Source: Megaustenia siamemsis
Taxonomy: Eukaryota > Mollusca > Gastropoda > Stylommatophora > Ariophantidae
NCBI GenBank assembly: GCA_032433765.1
Contig: JAVIAB010000160.1
Span: 36,912,280-36,976,279 of the forward strand
Direction: 5' to 3'
DNA: 64,000 nt
The translations under genes and the position numbers were made by a program. Shown piece after piece: positions 13,001-21,058 of the stretch; within the stretch, counting starts at the first letter, position 1, and the number at the start of each line of letters is the position of its first letter. The notes under the pieces were generated by a model. That model ran no database searches and was not told the DNA's origin. It saw nothing but the letters and a program-made list of their open reading frames with translations.

Positions 13001-16000
13001 AGAAATAGAGTGTAACACATGGAGAAATAGAGTGTAACACATGGAGAACAAGAATAAGAAATAGATTGTAACACATGGAGAATAAGAAATAGAGTGTAAC
13101 ACATGGAGAATAAGAAATAGAGTGTAAAACATGGAGAATAAGAGTAAGAAATAGAGTGTAACACATGGAGAACAATAATAATAAATGTCACAGTAGCATT
13201 TGTGGAAGAGACGATCTTAAAATCAGAAAACTAAAGATAAAAATAAAGAAAATGGAGGTTAGGTTAGCAACACAAGTTCATCCTATGGTTGGACGTGTTG
13301 ATTCTAACAGTTATTTACTATTTTCCTGTAAACCGTCTGATTCAGCTACACAACTCCCGGGGAACATGTTGAGAAGGGGATCTGAGTATTATGGAGTTGT
13401 CCTTTATGCAGTGAGGATGATCTGTTGACTAAAGTAAACAAAGTAACATCTCATTTTTATCCTCCAACCTTTAACTGCCAGTGCCAAACATAGTAACTCA
13501 TGGCTAATCAGAAGTAGAAATTAGTCACAACAGAAGTTAGATGCTTAAGGAAAGTGTTTGGAATAACCAGAAAACAACAAAATTAGGAATGAGACCGTAA
13601 GAGAAAGAAAAAAACAATGAGCATAAAATTTTGTTGCACCCCAGACCTGCCATATCTTCTATGGTCTTGGTAGCTGCAGGCTTTTGCACTGCAATGACTA
13701 GTTTTAACTTTGGATAATAAAATATAAAATAATTTGTTGCTCATAATTATGCTAAAAACAAAGGTTTTGTTATCATTAGCCTTCTCAGGCAACTCAAGAT
13801 ATATGTCAAGGTAACAGTTTTTTTTATTAAACATCTGTCAACAGCCTGGGAATGAACTTTGTAGCAGTGTGATGCATATACTTCACATTCAGCTTTACTA
13901 CAGCTTCAAATTTTAATGCATTTATATGCATGTCTTTGCCTTGATCCCATACTGATGCATATACAGCCTCTGTGTTAGGATCTCCTGACAGCTACATAAC
14001 TGATTTCAACCATGTGAGAGTGCTGATTTGGTAAAAGTCCCACTAGACTAAAAAATGTGCTCCACATTTGTGACATGATACCTTGACCTCTCTTTCTGAC
14101 CTAAAGAGTGTTCTTCAAAGGCCTTTGGAACAATTTTGAGGGGCTTGGTTGAAAATTGGCCAAGCTTCGTGGAGCATTTGACGCAAACATGTGGGCTAGT
14201 ATTTAAAATGAATACAACTTTTAGTGTTTTATTAAAATTAAATTTTAACTTAATGCTAATATTTGTCAACCATCAAACTTATTGCAGCACAATCTATACA
14301 CAGAGTATGAAAATGTATAGAAGCTGACCACATCTTGATAGACATCATGATGTTGGGTGACCCACATACTCAGCACACTTTGGAGCAATGACCTTTAGAT
14401 TTTTGCACAGATATGTCAAGTGGTTACATTACAGTAGAAATGCTGATAGTCCTTGTTTTATTCTTTCTAATAATCAAACATAGATGAATATGCAGGCAGG
14501 GTACCAATTTAGGAATCACACCCTTCTGACAAAATAATATGTGCATGTAATTTCTAACTGATGAAACTAAAGAATTTAGCCCCGTACTCAAACTTCCTTG
14601 GTCCCTTCTTATGATATGCTTGGTGGTAAGGTCCGTACGGTGTTTTCTTTTTTTGTTCCCCTCCCGTGCCTGTAAGTCTTTCCGTATGTTTAGACACACT
14701 ATGTGTCATGTCAATTTTAGCTGCAGAGTGTGTCACTCTAGATTCGAATAGCATAAACTGTCATGTAACCATGACATGTTTTTACACGTCTTTTTATTAT
14801 CTTGGTATTGATTAAATTTAATTCTTTGTATTATTATTTTAAAATTCATATATATGTTATGTCTTAGATAAATATAAATATGTAGATTGATATTTAGGGA
14901 GCCGCGATAGCTCATTGGTTAGTGAACTGGACTACAAAGGACAAGAGGTAGGATTCTATCCCAACCGACAGCTTCCGGGTTCACCCATCCTTAAATGAGT
15001 ACTAGATTTTTTCTGGGAAAGTAAAGTGGCACAGGCGTAATACCGACCACATTACCCCAAAAATCTTGTGCTGAAGGTCTGTAAAATTTATGGTCACTAA
15101 CACCATAATATGCCACTTGGCGTGACAGGGGTACTTTACTATTTTTTTAGATTGATATTTAAAACCATGTTAAAAATTTTGTCTCTAAATTCTCTTCTGT
15201 TGCATTGATAAAAAGCTTCTGTACTGAAAGAGGAAAGTAGAGGACAACCTAACAACTTATGAACACACTGATCCACCAATCAGCACAGGGAAAGATAATG
15301 AAAAAGATAATGGTACTAAATCTTTCTTTCTGGCATTCACCCGATAGCTACGTAAGGAGCTCATTGACTTCTTCATCATCCACCCTTAAAAGAACATTAA
15401 GTGGGTGTAGCATTGTGTTGAAGTTTGCAGTAGAACTGTGATATTTTTACCTTTAGACCCAAGATGTCCAACTTCAGCATGGCATTATTGAGTACAGGTT
15501 GTCTTCCCTCTTCGATTCCTACTCGCTTGGCCAGACTGGAATGGTTAGTCTGTTTCTAGAGGCACTGTTAAGAGGTGAAATAGAGTCTGGATGGTTCTGG
15601 TTCACTGAACCTGGAACAAGCCATCAGCTATGAGTCACACTGACAGCTTGCGGTCAAGCACCTTTGCCTCCATCCTAAATAATAATTGGTGACTCTTAAC
15701 TTGTAGCGAAGGGGTCTAAATAGGGCTGTAATTAAGGGCTGGGATCCTCATTTTGTTAAACCGCCTTCATTAATCTAGTGATGCAATGAAAGTTTCAGAT
15801 AGTGAAGGCCTGTAGAACATCCTTATAAAAGTGTACCAGGAAGAGCTAACAGAGAATGTTTTATCCCTCAGGTGAGAGTTGAAAAGGTGAATCAACCAGA
15901 AGATTACGTGTATGCCGTGCTGGAGAGGGTGAAAAAGGAGTATGTCCAGAAGACATATGGAATTGATTCATGGGAAAGTGCAGAGGATTTCTTAGAACAA

Positions 16001-19000
16001 GTGGCCAGAAAGTGTGGCAGGCTGCTAAGGGTAAGTATAAAATGTATAGAGCAAATTAAAAGTTTATATCTCTGAGTTGGTCGATTCAATCTAAACCTTG
16101 GTGTTTTAGATTTGACTCTAGAAATGTGACATTGTGTACCACATGGTGCCCTGAATCTGTTACAAATAATGTTTTTCTTGAAACTGATTTGTTCTAGAAA
16201 TGTATGTACATCATAACATTACAATAAAACTTGAATGTTTATCATTTTTAATATCTTTCTCAAATTATATATAATAAGCTATGAATTTGTGTTCTTTTTA
16301 TTTTGGGTGTACAAATTCTGAAATGGTTCTTGTCTCTTCAATAAAAAGTCACACAATGAAACAAAACATCAGCAGAAAAGAGCAAATCATTTCAGGGACA
16401 GAGATATGTTTACAGCACTCAGAAAAAAATCACAAATAATCAACAAAAAACAATAGATGGTCCAAAGCAGAACCCATACTCCTTGGCACAGCACCTTGCT
16501 ACGTACACTAGAGCACACTGCCAGCTCAGCTATCTAAACAAAAATAGCTATCATTGGCATGATAAACATAGCCAATGATAGCCATTTTTTAGATAGCTGA
16601 GTTGACCTTGTGCTCTAGTGTTTGGTTTCTCATGGCAAGGCGCTGTGCCAAGGAGTACGGGTTCGATCCTGCTTTGGACCATCTATTGTTCTTTGTTTTG
16701 CTTTCTGTTGATTATTTGTGATTTTTTTTTTTTCCCCCGAGTGCTGTAACACCAACCTCTTCCCCTGAAATGATTCACTGATCTTTTGCCTTGGAAGTTT
16801 CCCTCCATAAAAATATTCATTTATTATTATTTGCCTCCAGCAAAAAAGAGCAGTGTTATAAGTAAGAAATAAAAAGGCTTCAATATACTGGCCACAGTGC
16901 AGAGCAATGATTGGTGATATAGATAAAGATGTAAACATACATTTTTGAAAAGACTTGTTCTTTCAGAGTTTCCACATTACTTTTCTTGCACCATTTCAAC
17001 CAAAGGCTGGAATAATTCATTTACACAATTGTATATACCTTTCAATTAATAGGGAGGAGAAGCAGACATCAGCACAGTTGCCAAAAATGTGCTTAATGAC
17101 TACCAGAGAGGAAAGATACCCTACTTTGTTCGACCACCAGAGTCAGAGGTTTGTACAAAATTATATTTATTATTGAAATTTATGGGTGAGTGTAAATATG
17201 TGGAATTACCATTTTACTGTTTGCGCTTTTTATTTGTATGTATCTTAAACATAATTACAGACACTTGGCATTTTCATAATTAACACCATTATTTTTAATG
17301 GTCACTTTCTTTCATCAGATTTGTCTTCTACTTCATTTACATTGATTCCTATACTCATTCAGTTACACAAACTGATCAGTTGTTTCCTTGGGTCTAGCCG
17401 TTACCAAGAGATCCTCATAAATACTCCTTAACCCTAGATTACGGTATTTCAGTATCAAAGCATAAATTCTTAAATTTTGCCCCTCTCCGTGCACCTTCCT
17501 ATTAACCACCTCCATGACCCCTGAGTGTTTGATTAGTTTCTATTGTGGGATATGATCTCATATAATGTGGAGGGAAAAATTTGCCAATTATTTTTGCTGT
17601 GACTAAGGAACTTTCATCGATCGTCACTGATATCAAAACAACCCTTTGTAACTTTGGATATGTCGCGACTATGAGGTAGCCGAACATATTGGTGGACTTA
17701 AGCGAATGTACTGATAGACATTGCAACATGTCTGGTCCATGAGGTCAAAGTCAGGTTTTAAATCAAACTGAGCCAGGAAATCCAAGTCCCTGTTTCTTGC
17801 CTGGTGTGAACACACAGCTTTTTTCAAAAGTTCAGAGAAATTACTATTTTTTATAGCACTTAATGTTACATTTAAATGGTAGTTATTTTTACTACAGTAT
17901 CACAAACACACCAGTCACAGACAAGTATTGTATTTAAAGGTTGATTGAAATGTATAAATACCAAAATATTAGGTAAAGTGAAGGTTCTCTCTATGTATTG
18001 CTAGGTGTATGGGGAATGTAGTTAATTACCATAATTTGCTCTGACCACAGCACATTTTTGGGTGATGATCATGCCAGGTCATCTTTGTGTGTATATATAT
18101 ATATATACACACACACACACATATATATATATGTGTGTGTGTGTGTGTATGCTGGGTGAACCCAGTACCTTGTAGGCTCCGTAGAAAAAAAAAACCCATT
18201 GGCTTCTGTGAATTGATCCCGGACCTTTCTGATTAGTAAATGAGCATGCTAACCACTTAGCCACTGAGGCTAATTATATTAGGACATTATTATTTATTGA
18301 ATTCATGGGGAAACGTTATTTGTTTGATTGCAATTTGTGCCGTGTTTCATTCAATAAAGAATGCATTTCATGGTTTCATGATATAAAGGTCATGGGTATG
18401 TGTAGGGCATGGCCCAGTTGACCCAACCTGAGAACAAAAATCAATACCTTGCTGACACATTATTGAGAAGGTAAGGATTGGTACTGCTTCCTTCGGCCCT
18501 GGCCCATTTAGGTAATTGTTACAGCTTTAATTATGTATAATATAAAACTCAGTAAACCTCCTTAATATTGTTGCTTTATTTTATTGAAATCTGTTTTTAC
18601 AGCTGGATCCCAGCGACGATGAAGCAGATACATTTATGGAAACAGCCACACAAGCCACCAATGACAGCACAGTAGATGAGAGTGAAGTCGGAGATCCAGA
18701 GAAAGAGACAGAGAATAATGTTGATAGTCAAACAAAAGATTCATCAAATTTAGATGATGATGATGAAGGAAGCAAAATTGCTTCTAGTAAATTTGTTGAT
18801 AAAAGTGACCTTGCACCAGAGGCTTCAAAGGACAATGGTGTGTTACTTGATGATAGTTTAATGTCCACAGACAAGAAAAGCAAACAGAAGGTTAAAAAGG
18901 CAAAAAACAAACTTGCAACAATCCATCCATTCTTTCAAAGAGCTAGTCAAAAGTTGGGCGACATCAAGAAGAAAATGGCCAAGCTTCGACAGAATCTGAA

Positions 19001-21008
19001 GGATATTCAAACTAAACGAGAAGAAAGACAGCATGCAAAGGAAAACGGTGCAGAAGCTGATGATGTTAAATTAGAAGATGATGAGTCTGCCACTCCTAAC
19101 ACAGATACACAGCCTCAATTCATTAAAATTACATCAGACGATTTAGAATCTTCACAACCCGCAAATAAAAGGACCAAATTTATGGGGATAAGCAAATTGG
19201 CATCCCGTTTTATAAAAAACAGAAGTATTGGTTCTTCACAAAACGTGTCAAATGACACTTCTTCACGAGAAAGTAAGCAATCAACAGTAGTTTCTCGTAA
19301 GAGGAAATGTAGTTCTTCAGATGAAGAATCATCAGTTCAGGAGGTAAAGAAAGGTAGGCAGTCCACTATCTCAGTGGTCGCCACAACAAGTGGGGCAATG
19401 ATAGTCAGCAATTTGGATACCACTCCTAGCAGAAGTAAGTATATTCTTTTTTTTTCCCCCGCTATCTTAGTGTTATCAAAGTTCACCTGGGGGCCTATTT
19501 TTATTAACAGATATAGACACAAATATATAAAAATATATATATAACAACATATATATTATCTTTACCTGCCTTTAACCCCTTTCTCTCTATTCTCTCTGTT
19601 CTTTCTCTCCTTCTCCCCCACCAGGGGTCATTTCTTCTTAATCCCTTTGTAAGATGTTCTCCTTTATTCATTTTTTTGTATTCACATCTTACTGTATTCA
19701 GCTGTTCCTACTTGTAAACCGTTGTCCATTCTGCCCTTCATCTTCTTACCATATTACACTGTTCCTACTTGTAAACCGCTGTCCATTCTCCCCTGATCAT
19801 ACCATATTCAGCTGTTACTACTTGTAAACCGCTGTCCATCCTCCCCTGATCTTACCGTATTCAGCTGTTCCTACTTGTAAACCTCTGTCCATCCTGCCCT
19901 GCCTGTGCAGTCAATTGATTAGTAGCTGTTTATTACTTGGTCGAAGTTTTCCACTTTCTCTTTGAACCTCATGGCAATGTATTCACAAGGCTCTGACTGA
20001 AGCTAAGTAGAAATCTATGTAATCATCTTGCACATGTTTGTTGTCATGTTTTTATTTTTGTTAAACTGCCTAATAAAATTTATATTTATTTTTCCACTTT
20101 GTTATTGACATTATATAAAGCAGAACCATTTCTGATGTCTGCTTCCTCATTCAGTTTCCAACATAGGGATTAATGTCATGTTGAGACTAGTGTGCTCACC
20201 TTACAAGTTCAAACCTCATTTGGAGCAACTTGGCTCTGTCGTAAAAATAAATACGCTAAATTTGAAAGATCACATCAAACAGTTGAAAGAAAAAACTGCA
20301 GGACCTGGTTTAAATAGGTTTTGCATACCACTTGAAACACTCAGACAGTGATACCAAGATACCTTCCATCTTGATCCCTTAGTCTGCTTTCATGCGTTCC
20401 ACATTTCCTTTTCAGCTCTGGTGGTGTTGTGGATCCACATAATCTTGATCCTTCCAGTGCCATTAGATATCACATAGAGCTTGTAGTGTTTTCCTCCACC
20501 CATCTGTATTTGGCAAGATATTCAATCTTATCTAATGAGTCTATGCCTGCCAGCTTTGTTTCTCTTATAGGTGTTCAAGTGTCTTTGGGTCTTCCTCTTT
20601 TTCTGTATCCTGATGTTTTCCAAAAGAAAAGCCTTTTTTGGAATTCTCTTGTCTTCTCTTCTCAGCACTTGTCCAACTTCTCTTCCTAATTGTAGATGAG
20701 ATCATTGGTTGCGTGGCAATTTCTCTTATCTCAGTATTAGTCTTGAATTAATTCCATTGTAAAGAGAGTACTTTTCTTGGGCATTTGTCTTCAAAAGTGT
20801 TTAGTTTTTTCTCAATCTCCTTTGTTTTCCAGTTTTCACAAACATAGGTAAATGTTGATACTATGTTGTTATTTGTTGAATATTCTGTTTTCTTCTTAGT
20901 ATTTCTGATTTTCACATTTTGTCCAGGTTTTTAAAATTCACTGGTGCTTTTGCTATCCTGCTTCTGATCTCTTTCTTTGTTTTCTGTCTCTCTCAATCCT
21001 TTGCATTG

Positions 21009-21058
<50 letters not shown>

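Noticed and set aside
12736..13191. Three long overlapping minus-strand open frames rich in HVLHSISYS repeats
   Set aside because: They run through all three frames of the minisatellite and have no splice or start context; a unit length free of stops explains them.
20150..20300. A further SINE with agttcaaacctc as B box
   Set aside because: Only one copy was seen, with no A box or target duplication, so it was not listed.
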